This document shows positions 53,231 to 62,851 of a stretch of 64,000 nucleotides of DNA, piece by piece. Within the stretch, counting starts at the first letter, position 1. Every line of letters begins with the position of its first letter. Below the pieces are notes generated by a model. It saw nothing but the letters and a program-made list of their open reading frames with translations, ran no database searches and was not told the origin of the DNA. Location: positions 1-64,000 of the forward strand of contig JAYWHT010000004.1 of the NCBI GenBank assembly GCA_043777595.1. Reading direction: 5' to 3'. Both the position numbers and the translations under genes were made by a program. Origin of the DNA: JAYVJH01 sp043777595 (GTDB lineage Bacteria; Bacteroidota; Bacteroidia; Cytophagales; Spirosomataceae).

Positions 53231-53950
53231 TCAACTATTTTTTTCCAAAACCTTAACCAAAACACCAAAATCTTTTGGATAGGGGGCTTCTATCGTTATT
53301 TCGCTGCCATTGAGCAGCGCAAACGTGAGCGAAAAAGCGTGCAATGCCACTCGACCAATGAGCGGTTGCTCTTGGCTGTCTTGCTTCAAATTAAATTTAC
53401 GTTTTAGAGTCGATAGGTACACGTCTTCGCCGCCATAAGTAGGGTCGCATACGATTGGGGCTTTGAGGCACATCAAATGTACCCTGATTTGGTGCATACG
53501 CCCTGTGATAGGCATACACTCAACGAGGGTATGTTTCTTGAATTTTTGTTTTGTAAAAAAGACCGTCTCTGCAGCTTTGCCTTTGGCTCTATCAATCCGA
53601 ACTGAGGTATTATCTTTGACGGGGGCAATGGGTAAATAAACCGAAATACTGTCAAAATCGTGCAGGCCACCGACCACGGCGTGGTAGCATTTGGTTACTT
53701 CTCGATGCTCAAACTGCATTGAAAGATGTCTATACGCAGCCGGATTTTTGGCAATAGCCAATACGCCCGATGTTTCTTTGTCGAGGCGGTGTGCGGCCTG
53801 TGCATCAAAACTATACTCCTTGGCCGAGCGCAAAATACTCACCGAGCGGTCGGCAGTGCGCTCATTGATAGACGGCACCCCCGAAGGCTTGTTGATGACT
53901 ATAAAATCATCGTCTTCAAATAAAATAAGGTCTTTAAAATTGAATTTCAT
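53231..53950 (-). CDS. RluA-family RNA pseudouridine synthase
   Basis: 239 aa from ATG 53950; a TTG two codons upstream is not needed. The catalytic Asp lies in AAHRLDKETSGVLAIAK (about residues 54-70), and the C-terminal ITGRMHQIRVHL is the second family motif. Missing an S4 domain. The RNA target (rRNA or tRNA) cannot be read from sequence. It converges on the DUF6169-like gene with an 11-base gap. Confidence 0.92.
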   Translation of the reverse strand: MKFNFKDLILFEDDDFIVINKPSGVPSINERTADRSVSILRSAKEYSFDAQAAHRLDKETSGVLAIAKNPAAYRHLSMQFEHREVTKCYHAVVGGLHDFDSISVYLPIAPVKDNTSVRIDRAKGKAAETVFFTKQKFKKHTLVECMPITGRMHQIRVHLMCLKAPIVCDPTYGGEDVYLSTLKRKFNLKQDSQEQPLIGRVALHAFSLTFALLNGSEITIEAPYPKDFGVLVKVLEKNS

Positions 53951-53966
53951 GGCCAAAAATACGCCA

Positions 53967-55424
53967 TTATTTCGTATTCTTCACCAGATTTACATAGAAT
54001 TTGATAACGTTCTTGAAATCGTCGGTACTGATTCGCTCGTTTGTACCGTGTGGCCGTTTGAGGTCTTCTTCGTTCATTCGGACAGGCATAAATCTAAATG
54101 AATTTTTGCAGACTGTTCGATAAAAGCGACAATCGGTTGCGGCCAAAACCAAGTAAGGCGATACTGTTACGTCTGGAAAACAACTTTTGATGGTGCGGTG
54201 CAAGACCCTAAAACCAGTCGAGGCTGTGTCGGCAATAGGCGACGGCTCGGAGTCAAATTCTTTGAGGGTTTCGACCGTAATGCGCTCATTATCAATGATT
54301 TTATTGACATAATTTATAACCCCTTTGATAGAATCGCTGGGCAAAATACGAAAATTAACAACCGCCGTAGCCTCGATGGGTAGTACGTTGTCTTTGATGC
54401 CTGCGTTTATCATAGTCGGGGCGGTAGTGGTACGAATTGAGGCTGCACCAGACGGACTTTTTGCTAGTGCGTTTTGGATTATTGAACCAAATAACCAGCG
54501 ATTGGACATGGCCATTTTTTGGCTAAAAGCCATCTCTGGCCCAATATAGTCGAGCATACTTTGGGTAGCGATGCCCAGGCTTGTCGGGAATGGATTTTGT
54601 TGTAATTTGCTAACGGCTTCTGCCAACATTCCGATACTGGTTTGGGCTGGTGGCATAGACGAATGGCCGCCATCGCCGAGTGCCGTGAGTCGGAGGCTGG
54701 TGTAGCCTTTTTCGGCAATGCCTACCAGCGCCAACGGTTTGTTAAGTCCCGAAATACCATCGATTTTTATAGTTCCACCTTCGTCAATAATGTATTCGAG
54801 TTCTATCTTACGGTTTTCCAATAATTTGACAATGTTTTTGGCACCATTTCGCCCCGATACTTCTTCGTCATGGCCAAAAGCAATATAAAAAGTACGCTCG
54901 GGTCGGTGGCCCTGTTTTAGTAAATGTTCGAGAGCTTCAAAAATACCAATAACCGTGCTTTTATCGTCCAACGACCCTCGGCCATAAACAAAACCCTCGG
55001 CTATGTTGCCAGCAAAGGGCTGGTGTTTCCACATTTTTTCTGTGCCTTGCACAACTGGCACCACGTCATAATGCCCCATGAGCATAGCAGGCTTGGCGGT
55101 TGTGTTTTTGCCAGGCCACTCAAACAACAAACTAAAACCGCCCACTCGCTCGTGTTTAAGGGCGTGGGTAAGTGGGTATGTTTTTTGAACAAAAGCCAAA
55201 AATTTCTCAAACTGAGTGCTATCCATCAGACTGATGTCAGCATAAGATACTGTTTTAAATCGTATTGATTCAGATAAATGGTTAGCGGCAGAATCGCTGA
55301 TGTTGATAGCTGGCGCAAGTGGCACACCTACCATCTGTTTGGACTTAATACTAAATGTATTGAATAACAAAACGGCAATCAAGGCCAGAAAAGCAAAGAA
55401 AGCGTATCTAAAAAAAAGTTTCAT
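53967..55424 (-). CDS. M20 family membrane-anchored carboxypeptidase (PM20D1/CPS-like)
   Basis: 485 aa from ATG 55424 (MKLFFRYAFFAFLALIAVLL, a single N-terminal membrane segment or uncleaved signal). An upstream in-frame start at 55508 would add 28 residues without gain. Zinc ligands: MLMGHYDVVP (H, D), VYGRGSLDDKS (D), GHDEEVSGRNG (E-E), IIDEGG (E) and the C-terminal RPHGTNERI (H). Animal and yeast relatives cleave or form N-acyl amino acids and peptides; the substrate here is unknown. It lies 16 bases upstream of the RluA gene. Confidence 0.88.
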   Translation of the reverse strand: MKLFFRYAFFAFLALIAVLLFNTFSIKSKQMVGVPLAPAINISDSAANHLSESIRFKTVSYADISLMDSTQFEKFLAFVQKTYPLTHALKHERVGGFSLLFEWPGKNTTAKPAMLMGHYDVVPVVQGTEKMWKHQPFAGNIAEGFVYGRGSLDDKSTVIGIFEALEHLLKQGHRPERTFYIAFGHDEEVSGRNGAKNIVKLLENRKIELEYIIDEGGTIKIDGISGLNKPLALVGIAEKGYTSLRLTALGDGGHSSMPPAQTSIGMLAEAVSKLQQNPFPTSLGIATQSMLDYIGPEMAFSQKMAMSNRWLFGSIIQNALAKSPSGAASIRTTTAPTMINAGIKDNVLPIEATAVVNFRILPSDSIKGVINYVNKIIDNERITVETLKEFDSEPSPIADTASTGFRVLHRTIKSCFPDVTVSPYLVLAATDCRFYRTVCKNSFRFMPVRMNEEDLKRPHGTNERISTDDFKNVIKFYVNLVKNTK

Positions 55425-55620
55425 AGGTTTGGGTTTGTTTGAAAATAACGACAAAGCTACAAAAAAACAAAATCCCAACATATATCGTACGCAATTTCGC
55501 ATACTCAAACGATGCGAGCGTACAAAAGGTCATTAGTTTTTGTGCTGAATTGATAAAAAATGAAATTTTTTGGCACAAAATCTGTTACTCTACTATCAAA
55601 CCGTTACTTGTTGGTCTATT

Positions 55621-57636
55621 ATGAAATATTTATTGTGGCTCGCTCTGAGCTTGTCTGTTGTGTGTAGTTCGTTTGCCCAAGTCAAAAATCATGCTCAATG
55701 GGCTTACGATTATTCCCCCAAAAATCCTAAAATCGGTGATGTAGTCGAGGTTACTTTTACGGCTACACTCGACGAAGGCTGGTATATTTATTCGTCCAAA
55801 CTAAAAGTCGAAGGCCCCGAGCCTACTACATTTAGTTTCAATAAAAACAGTGCTTCCCAGACTGTGGGCGGTATTGTGCCTGTTGGTTTCAAAGAACACT
55901 TTGAAGATGTTTGGGACGGAAACGTGGCTACAGCTTATAAAAAGGCAGTTTTTAAACAAAAAATAAAAATATTAGGCGACAACCCAACGCTCGAAGGTAA
56001 TATAAAATACCAAACTTGTAGCGACCAATGCACACAAGGCGAGCATGACTTTACGCTGAACATCAAGACGGCAGTCAGTTATCAGCCATCAGTTATCAGT
56101 AAAAAAGCCAAAAGTACCGACTCAATTTCGGGCGATAGTTTGAAAACTCAAATTGGGAGTCAAAAATCAGAAGTAGGAAAGTCAGGCGTTCAAGTGTCCA
56201 CTTCAACATCTGATATTCAAAATCCAAAGTCCGAAGAATCTTCGCTCTGGTCGTTTTTATTGACTTGCTTTTTGGGTGGTTTGGCTTCTATTTTTATGCC
56301 TTGTATCTATCCAATTATGCCCATGACGGTCAATTATTTTACAAAACAAGCAGGTGGCAAGGGCAAAATTATGTTGTATGGATTATTTATTGTCTTGATT
56401 TATACCTTCTTCGGCTTTTTAGTTTCGCTCTTTGGCGGTGCAGACGCTGCCAATTTTATCAGTACACACTGGCTACCCAACTTGATATTTTTCTTGGTTT
56501 TTATTGCTTTCGGTTTGTCTTTTTTAGGGGCATTCGAGATTGTGCTACCGAGTTCGTTTGTCAATAAAGTAGATCAGCAAGCCGACCAAGGCGGTCTGAT
56601 AGGTATTTTCTTTATGGCACTGACGTTGGTCGTTGTGTCGTTTTCTTGTACTGGGCCCATTGCCAGTTCGTTACTTATCGAAGCCGCACGTGGCCAAGAA
56701 GTAATGCGCCCTATTTTGGGAATGGCCTTTTATGCACTTCCCTTTGCGTTGGTGTTTTCGGGTTTGGCTTTGTTTCCGTCGTTGCTCAAAGGCTTGCCCA
56801 AGTCGGGCGGTTGGCTCAACGAGTTTAAGGTTGTTTTTGGAATGTTAGAGCTGGCATTGGCTCTCAAATTTTTGAGCAATATCGATTTGGCTTACCATTG
56901 GGACAGCCTCGACCGTGAGCTTTTTTTGGCCATCTGGATAGTGATTTTTACGCTCATTGGTTTTTATATTTTGGGTAAAATCAGAATGGACAAAGACAGC
57001 ATAATAGAAAAAGTAGGTATTCAGAGGCTGCTTTATGCCATTGCCGTTTTTTCGTTTGTGGTCTATATGATTCCTGGTATGTTTGGTGCGCCATTGCGTG
57101 GGCTATCGGGTTGGTTGCCACCCGAGCAAACCCAAGATTTTTATCTGACCAACAACGGCACGGCCTCTGCCAGCGTTGAAGCATCAAATGGCAAAATACG
57201 CTTACCCGAAGGTTTAGAAGGTTATAGTAATTATGAAAATGCAGTGGCCGAATCGAAAACTACAGGCAAGCCTATTTTTATAGATTTTACAGGAAAAAAC
57301 TGCGCCAACTGCCGCAAAATGGAAGCCAACGTCTGGCCTGACCCAAAAGTACTGACTCGCCTCAAAAACGACTATATCATTGTGTCGTTGTATGTCGATG
57401 ACAAAACAGAACTGCCCGAAAGCGAGCGGTATATTTCTCAATATGACAACAAACAAAAAACAACGGTAGGGGCCAGAAATGCAGATTTTCAAATCACTAA
57501 GTTCAATAATAACGCCCAGCCATACTATTGTTTGGTAAGTGCAGACGGCAATCTGTTGGCCAAGCCCGTTGGTTATACATCTATTGATGAATTTGCGGCC
57601 TTTTTAGATTCAGGGCTACGCCCAAACACAAAATAA
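55621..57636 (+). CDS. dsbD: thiol:disulfide interchange protein DsbD
   Basis: 671 aa from ATG 55621; upstream TTG at 55570 rejected. Signal ends VVCSSFAQ. N-terminal alpha-type domain (about 25-150, WYIYSSKLKVEGP; Cys pair in YQTCSDQCTQGEH). A hydrophilic, repeat-derived linker (about 155-210) follows. Then eight membrane helices with the two essential Cys in MPCIYPIMPM and FSCTGPIASS, and a periplasmic thioredoxin domain with CANC (FTGKNCANCRKMEANVW). It carries reducing power from cytosolic thioredoxin to periplasmic partners. Confidence 0.95.
   Translation: MKYLLWLALSLSVVCSSFAQVKNHAQWAYDYSPKNPKIGDVVEVTFTATLDEGWYIYSSKLKVEGPEPTTFSFNKNSASQTVGGIVPVGFKEHFEDVWDGNVATAYKKAVFKQKIKILGDNPTLEGNIKYQTCSDQCTQGEHDFTLNIKTAVSYQPSVISKKAKSTDSISGDSLKTQIGSQKSEVGKSGVQVSTSTSDIQNPKSEESSLWSFLLTCFLGGLASIFMPCIYPIMPMTVNYFTKQAGGKGKIMLYGLFIVLIYTFFGFLVSLFGGADAANFISTHWLPNLIFFLVFIAFGLSFLGAFEIVLPSSFVNKVDQQADQGGLIGIFFMALTLVVVSFSCTGPIASSLLIEAARGQEVMRPILGMAFYALPFALVFSGLALFPSLLKGLPKSGGWLNEFKVVFGMLELALALKFLSNIDLAYHWDSLDRELFLAIWIVIFTLIGFYILGKIRMDKDSIIEKVGIQRLLYAIAVFSFVVYMIPGMFGAPLRGLSGWLPPEQTQDFYLTNNGTASASVEASNGKIRLPEGLEGYSNYENAVAESKTTGKPIFIDFTGKNCANCRKMEANVWPDPKVLTRLKNDYIIVSLYVDDKTELPESERYISQYDNKQKTTVGARNADFQITKFNNNAQPYYCLVSADGNLLAKPVGYTSIDEFAAFLDSGLRPNTK
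56075..56099. repeat. short direct repeat in dsbD linker
   Basis: TCAGTTATCAG occurs twice, 14 bases apart, coding for part of the flexible linker of DsbD. Nearby sequence (AAAAATCAGAAGTAGGAAAG; AAAATCCAAAGTCCGAAG) has the same simple-repeat character. Confidence 0.6.
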
Positions 57637-57897
57637 CACAATCGCTTCCTCGGACAGGGCTTCAAAATCTATTTCAGCAACATCACTCAACAACAAACCA
57701 TCACGAGACTTCAAGAGCCGATTTTGAACTTCAAATGCGCCAAGACCCGAAAGCCCTTTTCTTAAAAATTCTTTGCGTTGAATGATTTTAGATTGAACAA
57801 GTTTCAGTAGTATTCGTTCACTGTACGAATATCGCCTCCGAAATGTTGCAACGACTGCAATTATTTTAAACTTTAACGATTCAGACCAACTTTTCAG
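57616..57897 (-). pseudogene. possible gene remnant between dsbD and lpdA
   Basis: The reverse strand is open for 93 codons (stop at 57616-57618) but lacks an ATG; the first TTG is only near the middle. The reading KIIQRKEFLRKGLSGLGAFE and LLSDVAEIDFEALSEEAIV looks like real protein (helical, acidic end). It overlaps the end of dsbD by 21 bases. It may be the tail of a lost gene; the family was not recognised. Confidence 0.35.
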
Positions 57898-57898
57898 T

Positions 57899-57906
57899 TA
57901 TTTTTG
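57899..57906 (+). promoter_or_regulatory. -7 promoter box of lpdA
   Basis: TATTTTTG fits TAnnTTTG, 37 bases before the ATG at 57944. Confidence 0.4.
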
Positions 57907-57943
57907 TAGATAATATAAAAACTCATATCTACATCTAAAATAA

Positions 57944-59338
57944 ATGGCATCACATTACGACTTAATTATCATTGGTAGCGGCCCAGGTGGCTATGTAGCC
58001 GCCATTCGTGCGTCACAACTTGGTCTCAAAACGGCTATCGTTGAGCGTGAAAGTCTGGGCGGAATATGCTTGAACTGGGGCTGTATTCCAACCAAAGCAT
58101 TGCTCAAAAGCGCACAGGTTTTTCAGTATATCAAGCACGCCAAAGACTATGGCATTACTGTTGGCGAAGCCCACGCCGACTTTGGGGCTGTCATCAAGCG
58201 CAGCCGAGACGTAGCCAATGGCATGAATAAAGGTGTGGGGTTTTTGATGAAAAAAAATAATATTGACATCATAACTGGGCATGGCCAAGTCAAGTCTGGT
58301 AAAAAAGTAGAAGTAGAAAAAGACGGTAAAAAAACCGAATACTCGGCCAATCATATCATCATTGCCACAGGTAGCCGTGCCAGACAGTTGCCCAATATTC
58401 CGATAGATGGTACAAAAGTAATAGAATACCGCAAAGCCATGACCCTCGACAAACAACCTGATTCGTTGGTAGTTGTTGGTTCTGGGGCTATTGGCATGGA
58501 GTTTGCGTATGTGTATGCGAGCATGGGTACTAAGGTAACGATTGTGGAGTTTATGCCCAATATTGTGCCTGTCGAAGACGAAGATATATCAAAAGAATTG
58601 GCCAAAAGCTACAAAAAATTAGGTGTCGAAATCTATACCGATTCAAGTGTAGAGCATGTAGATACAAGCGGCTCGGGCTGTGTTTCAACTATCAAAACCC
58701 CAACTGGCGAGATTCAGATTGAGAGCGATGTCGTACTGTCGGCGGCTGGTATAGTAGCCAATATCGAAAACATAGGTTTGGAACAGTTAGGTATAGCACT
58801 GGAGCGTGGCAGAATTGTAACTGACGACTATTACCGAACTAACGTTGAGGGTTATTATGCCATAGGTGACGTAACCAAAGGGCAAGCACTGGCACACGTA
58901 GCCTCGGCAGAAGGTATTATTTGTGTAGAAGCCATCGCTGGTGTAGCGCACGTAGAGCCACTCGACTATAATAATATTCCAGGTTGTACTTATTGTATTC
59001 CCGAAATAGCCTCGGTGGGCTACACCGAAAAAGCGGCATTGGAGGCAGGTTACAAACTCAAAATCGGCAAATTTCCGTTCTCGGCTTCGGGCAAAGCCAA
59101 AGCCGCTGGTGTACCAGAGGGCTTTGTAAAAGTAATTTATGATGCCAAATATGGCGAACTCTTAGGCGCACACCTCATTGGAGCCAATGTAACGGAAATG
59201 ATTGGAGAAATAGTCGTTGCTCGTAAATTAGAAACCACAGGCCACGAAATCTTGAAGTCAGTTCACCCACACCCAACCATGTCTGAGGCCATCATGGAAG
59301 CGACTGCTGCGGCATACGGCGAGGTGATACATTTGTAG
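57944..59338 (+). CDS. lpdA: dihydrolipoyl dehydrogenase
   Basis: 464 aa; E3 component of 2-oxoacid dehydrogenase complexes. FAD motif IIGSGPGGYVAAIRASQLG at the start, redox disulfide GGICLNWGCIPTK (about residues 38-50), NAD motif VVVGSGAIGMEFAYVYASMG, and the C-terminal dimer motif with catalytic His-Glu pair HPHPTMSEAIMEA. Length matches the family (about 465-475). It stands alone, without E1 or E2 genes. Confidence 0.97.
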   Translation: MASHYDLIIIGSGPGGYVAAIRASQLGLKTAIVERESLGGICLNWGCIPTKALLKSAQVFQYIKHAKDYGITVGEAHADFGAVIKRSRDVANGMNKGVGFLMKKNNIDIITGHGQVKSGKKVEVEKDGKKTEYSANHIIIATGSRARQLPNIPIDGTKVIEYRKAMTLDKQPDSLVVVGSGAIGMEFAYVYASMGTKVTIVEFMPNIVPVEDEDISKELAKSYKKLGVEIYTDSSVEHVDTSGSGCVSTIKTPTGEIQIESDVVLSAAGIVANIENIGLEQLGIALERGRIVTDDYYRTNVEGYYAIGDVTKGQALAHVASAEGIICVEAIAGVAHVEPLDYNNIPGCTYCIPEIASVGYTEKAALEAGYKLKIGKFPFSASGKAKAAGVPEGFVKVIYDAKYGELLGAHLIGANVTEMIGEIVVARKLETTGHEILKSVHPHPTMSEAIMEATAAAYGEVIHL

Positions 59339-59455
59339 AGAAAGTGGTGCATGACTAAACTCCATCGTCAAGTATAAAACAACGGCTACCGTCAACGAAA
59401 AACTTCAATAACTATGACTCCAGAAAAATATATCAATCCGTTTACAGACTTTGGA

Positions 59456-59471
59456 CGGTTCGCCGTTGCGA
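59456..59471. repeat. 16-base inserted element, copy 1 (breaks the frame)
   Basis: CGGTTCGCCGTTGCGA. Its reverse complement differs at one base from copy 2 at 59618. It sits exactly where the nuclease reading frame is lost. Confidence 0.7.
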
Positions 59472-59617
59472 TTTAAGAAAATATTTGGCGAAGAAGCCAA
59501 CAAGGACTTGTTGATTGATTTTTTGAATAGTTTTTTTGGCAAAAATCAACAAATTGAATCATTGGAATACATAAAATCTGAAAAGTTAGGAAGTTCTACA
59601 ACTGACCGTAAAGCGAT

Positions 59618-59633
59618 CGCTACGGCGAACCGT
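59618..59633. repeat. 16-base inserted element, copy 2 (inverted)
   Basis: TCGCTACGGCGAACCG; inverted near copy of 59456-59471. Part of the six-residue in-frame insert in the nuclease. Confidence 0.7.
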
Positions 59634-60164
59634 TATGATTTGTATTGTAAAACCAAAAATGACGAACGGTTTATAGTTGAAATACAGAAAGCTAAACAAG
59701 ATTTTTTTAAAGACAGAAGTGTTTACTATGCTTCATTTCCGATTCAAGAACAAGCCCAAAAAGGTAACTGAAACTATAAGCTAATGCCTATTTACACTGT
59801 TGGTATTTTAAATTTTGTTTTTGCTGACCATAAGGACGAAACTGATACGCTGTCCCACAAAGTGCAATTAAAAGACCAATCGGGCAAGGTTTTTTATGAA
59901 AAATTAACTTTTATATATTTAGAATTACCAAAGTTTAATAAGACTATTGATGAATTAGAAACGCAGTTTGATAAATGGCTATACCTTTTCAGATACCTAC
60001 CATTATTAGACAAGCTACCAGACAAATTCAAAGATAAAATATTCCAAAAGCTGTTTAAAGTAGCTGAGATAGCCAAATTTAGCAGAGAAGAACGCAGTGA
60101 TTATGAAAGTAGTTTAAAATATCTGAGAGATTTAGGTAATGTTATTGATACCGCAAAGCGTGAA

Positions 60165-60226
60165 GGCGAGCAAATTGGGTTAGAAAAAGGTGAGCAAATT
60201 GGGTTAGAAAAAGGCGAGCAAATTGC
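60165..60226 (+). repeat. 24-base tandem repeat in nuclease tail
   Basis: Two full units and a partial third, coding GEQIGLEK-type repeats. Variable C-terminal repeats are usual in Rpn-family proteins. Confidence 0.85.
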
Positions 60227-60364
60227 TAAAAAGAAAGCCATCATTCAAGTACTGAAAACTGGTTTACTGACAACTGAACAAATTGCAGAAATATTTACAG
60301 TAACAATCGAAGATATTTTTATCATACAATCAAAAATCAACACCTGAACCCATAATTAATCACA

Positions 60365-61474
60365 ATGCAAAACCGTTTACTGTCGCTTGATGTTTTTAGG
60401 GGAATAACCGTGGCCGCTATGATATTAGTCAATAATCCAGGCGACTGGGATCATGTCTATGCGCCCCTACTACACGCCCACTGGAACGGCTGCACACCTA
60501 CCGACCTCATTTTTCCGTTTTTCTTGTTTATTGTTGGCGTATCTATTTCGTTTGCGTTGGGTAATGCCAAAACACAACCACACAACGCAGTCATTCTAAA
60601 AGTCGTCAAGCGGGGTGCTATCTTGTTTGGTTTGGGCGTATTTTTGTCGCTTTATCCTAAGTTTGACTTTGCTCATGTGCGTATCATGGGAGTCTTGCAG
60701 CGCATTGGTTTGGTGTTTATATTTAGTTCAATAATTTTCTTGAAAACTAATTTCAAAACCCAAGTCTATATCACGGTAGCCTTGCTGTTGGTCTATTATT
60801 TGCTAATGAATTTTGTGCCTGTACCAGATGTGGGCTATGCCAATCTCGAACCCGAAACCAATCTTGGCGCATGGCTCGACAGAACCATACTAACCACCGA
60901 CCACCTCTGGAAATCGGCCAAAGTATGGGACCCTGAGGGATTGCTTGGCACAGTTTCGGCCACCGCCACAGGGCTTCTGGGCGTGCTTACGGGCCAGTGG
61001 CTACGCAACAGTCGCCCCGTAGCCGAACGGCTCACGTGGTTGTTTTTGATAGGCAATGGCCTGATAATAAGCGGATTGGTTATTGATATGATTTTTCCAA
61101 TTAACAAATCATTGTGGTCGAGTTCGTATGTTTTGTATGCAGGTGGCTGGGCTATGGTCGGCATGGCGGCTTGCTACTGGCTCATTGATGTACGAGGCTA
61201 CAAACGTTGGACAAAACCCTGTGTCGTTTTTGGGGCAAACGCCATCACTGTTTTCTTTTTGTCAGGAATCATTCCCCGTACACTCAATTTATTCAAAGTA
61301 GCCCAACCCGACGGCACGGAAATAAGTAGTCAAAAATGGCTTTTTCAGACGGGTATTGTACCATTTTTTGCCAACCCTTACATGGCATCGCTGGCTGGCT
61401 CACTTGTATTTTTGGCTATCTGGACGGTGATACTTTGGATTATGTTCAACAAAAAAATTATTATTAAAGTATAA
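60365..61474 (+). CDS. membrane acyltransferase, HGSNAT/DUF5009-like
   Basis: 369 aa with about ten membrane helices. It opens LLSLDVFRGITVAAMILVNN and has HAHWNGCTPTDLIFPFFLF with the His thought to carry the acetyl group, as in heparan-alpha-glucosaminide N-acetyltransferase-like proteins (YeiB/DUF5009 neighbours). Bacterial members probably acetylate sugars at the membrane. It is followed after 16 bases by the cryptochrome gene and may share its transcript. Confidence 0.87.
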   Translation: MQNRLLSLDVFRGITVAAMILVNNPGDWDHVYAPLLHAHWNGCTPTDLIFPFFLFIVGVSISFALGNAKTQPHNAVILKVVKRGAILFGLGVFLSLYPKFDFAHVRIMGVLQRIGLVFIFSSIIFLKTNFKTQVYITVALLLVYYLLMNFVPVPDVGYANLEPETNLGAWLDRTILTTDHLWKSAKVWDPEGLLGTVSATATGLLGVLTGQWLRNSRPVAERLTWLFLIGNGLIISGLVIDMIFPINKSLWSSSYVLYAGGWAMVGMAACYWLIDVRGYKRWTKPCVVFGANAITVFFLSGIIPRTLNLFKVAQPDGTEISSQKWLFQTGIVPFFANPYMASLAGSLVFLAIWTVILWIMFNKKIIIKV

Positions 61475-61490
61475 AATTTAATCTATAACA

Positions 61491-62795
61491 ATGCCAAAAC
61501 GTATTATTTACTGGTTTAGAAACGACCTACGCCTACACGACAATGAGGGCTTTCTGAAAGCCACACAAGCTGCCGATGAAGTCATACCTATTTTTATTTT
61601 TGATCCCCGACAGTTTGTTCCAACCCACCATGGTTTTACTAAAACGGGTGCGAGCCGTACTCAATTTTTGTTTGAGTGTGTTCAAAATCTACGAGACAAT
61701 CTACGTTCAAAAGGGGGAAATTTACTGATTAGAATGGGTAAACCCGAGGCCATCATCAGCACTTTGGCTCGTGAGTTGGAAGTTTCGGCTGTTTATACTG
61801 GCAAAGAAGCCACCCAAGAAGAAACCGACATAGAAACCGCAGTGTCCAAAAAACTGAAAGAACATAATATTGATTTTGAACAATTTTGGGGGGCCACACT
61901 CTACCATGCCAAAGATTTACCGTTCTGGATTTCCAGATTGCCCGATGTATTTACAGAGTTTCGCAAATCTGTCGAAAGACAGTCCAAAATTCGTGAGACT
62001 TTTCCAACTCCACGAGCTGTTAAGTTACCTGAGGGCTTAGAATTAGGCAAAATCCCTGAAATTTATGAACTGATATTATTCTCAGAACCACCTACCAAAG
62101 ACAACCGTGCTGTACTAAACTTCAAGGGTGGCGAAACCGAAGCACTAAAACGATTGGACGACTATTTTTGGAAAGGCGACCACCTCAAAACTTACAAAGA
62201 AACCCGAAATGGGCTTCTGGGTGCCGACTACTCATCTAAATTTTCGGCTTGGTTGGCCTTTGGTTGTATTTCGCCCCGATATATTTATGAAGAAATAAAA
62301 AGATACGAAACCCAACGAGTGGCCAACGACTCGACTTATTGGCTTGTTTTTGAACTCATCTGGCGAGATTATTTTAGGTTTGTAGCTCTCAAATTTGGTA
62401 CTCGGTTGTTTAAGGTAACGGGTATCAAAAACGACTTTAATAAAAAATGGAAACACGACAAAGTAGTATTTCAGCGTTGGGTTGATGGCAAAACGGGCGT
62501 ACCTTTCATAGACGCCAACATGATAGAACTAAAACAAACGGGCTTTATGTCAAACCGTGGGCGGCAAAACGTGGCCAGCTACTTGACCAAAGACCTCGGT
62601 ATAGACTGGACGTGGGGCGCAGCCTATTTTGAAAATCAGTTGTTAGACTATGATGTATGCAGCAACTGGGGCAACTGGAGCTATGCGGCAGGTGTAGGCA
62701 ACGACCCACGTGAAGACCGCTATTTTAATATCGCCAAACAAGCGAGCAACTACGACCCCAAAGGTGACTATGTGAGGCATTGGTTGGCTAAGTAA
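61491..62795 (+). CDS. DASH-type cryptochrome / photolyase
   Basis: 434 aa. N-terminal photolyase domain begins IIYWFRNDLRLHDNEGF. The FAD domain contains YKETRNGLLGADYSSKFSAWLAFG, LVFELIWRDYFRFV, MSNRGRQNVASYL and DWTWGAAYFENQLLDYDVCSNWGNW, all hallmarks of DASH cryptochromes, which repair cyclobutane dimers in single-stranded DNA and may sense light. Length matches DASH (about 430-500). Confidence 0.93.
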   Translation: MPKRIIYWFRNDLRLHDNEGFLKATQAADEVIPIFIFDPRQFVPTHHGFTKTGASRTQFLFECVQNLRDNLRSKGGNLLIRMGKPEAIISTLARELEVSAVYTGKEATQEETDIETAVSKKLKEHNIDFEQFWGATLYHAKDLPFWISRLPDVFTEFRKSVERQSKIRETFPTPRAVKLPEGLELGKIPEIYELILFSEPPTKDNRAVLNFKGGETEALKRLDDYFWKGDHLKTYKETRNGLLGADYSSKFSAWLAFGCISPRYIYEEIKRYETQRVANDSTYWLVFELIWRDYFRFVALKFGTRLFKVTGIKNDFNKKWKHDKVVFQRWVDGKTGVPFIDANMIELKQTGFMSNRGRQNVASYLTKDLGIDWTWGAAYFENQLLDYDVCSNWGNWSYAAGVGNDPREDRYFNIAKQASNYDPKGDYVRHWLAK

Positions 62796-62851
62796 AATAT
62801 TAAAATAATAGACTATAATAAACAAAATACTATATTGGTATGTATTGAACT

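Larger units (their letters stand above)
59414..60347 (+). pseudogene. broken Rpn/PD-(D/E)XK recombination-promoting nuclease-like gene
   Basis: From ATG 59414 the reading is MTPEKYINPFTDFG and then shifts frame: the expected continuation FKKIFGEEANKDLLIDFLN is found one frame over. The shift coincides with an extra 16 bases (59456-59471). A second near copy, inverted, lies at 59618-59633 and adds six residues (IATANR) in DRKA...YDLYCKTKN without breaking the frame. A TGA at 59769-59771 replaces the Trp codon expected in KGNWNYKLMPIYTVGIL; the frame then goes on to 60347. The nuclease part (RYDLYCKTKNDERFIVEIQKA, D...ExQ) is the Rpn family core. The C-terminal tail carries a 24-base tandem repeat. 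Confidence 0.85.

Noticed and set aside
60165..60226. Tandem repeat considered as a CRISPR-like array
   Set aside because: Units are 24 bases, adjacent without spacers, and lie in the coding tail of an Rpn-type nuclease.
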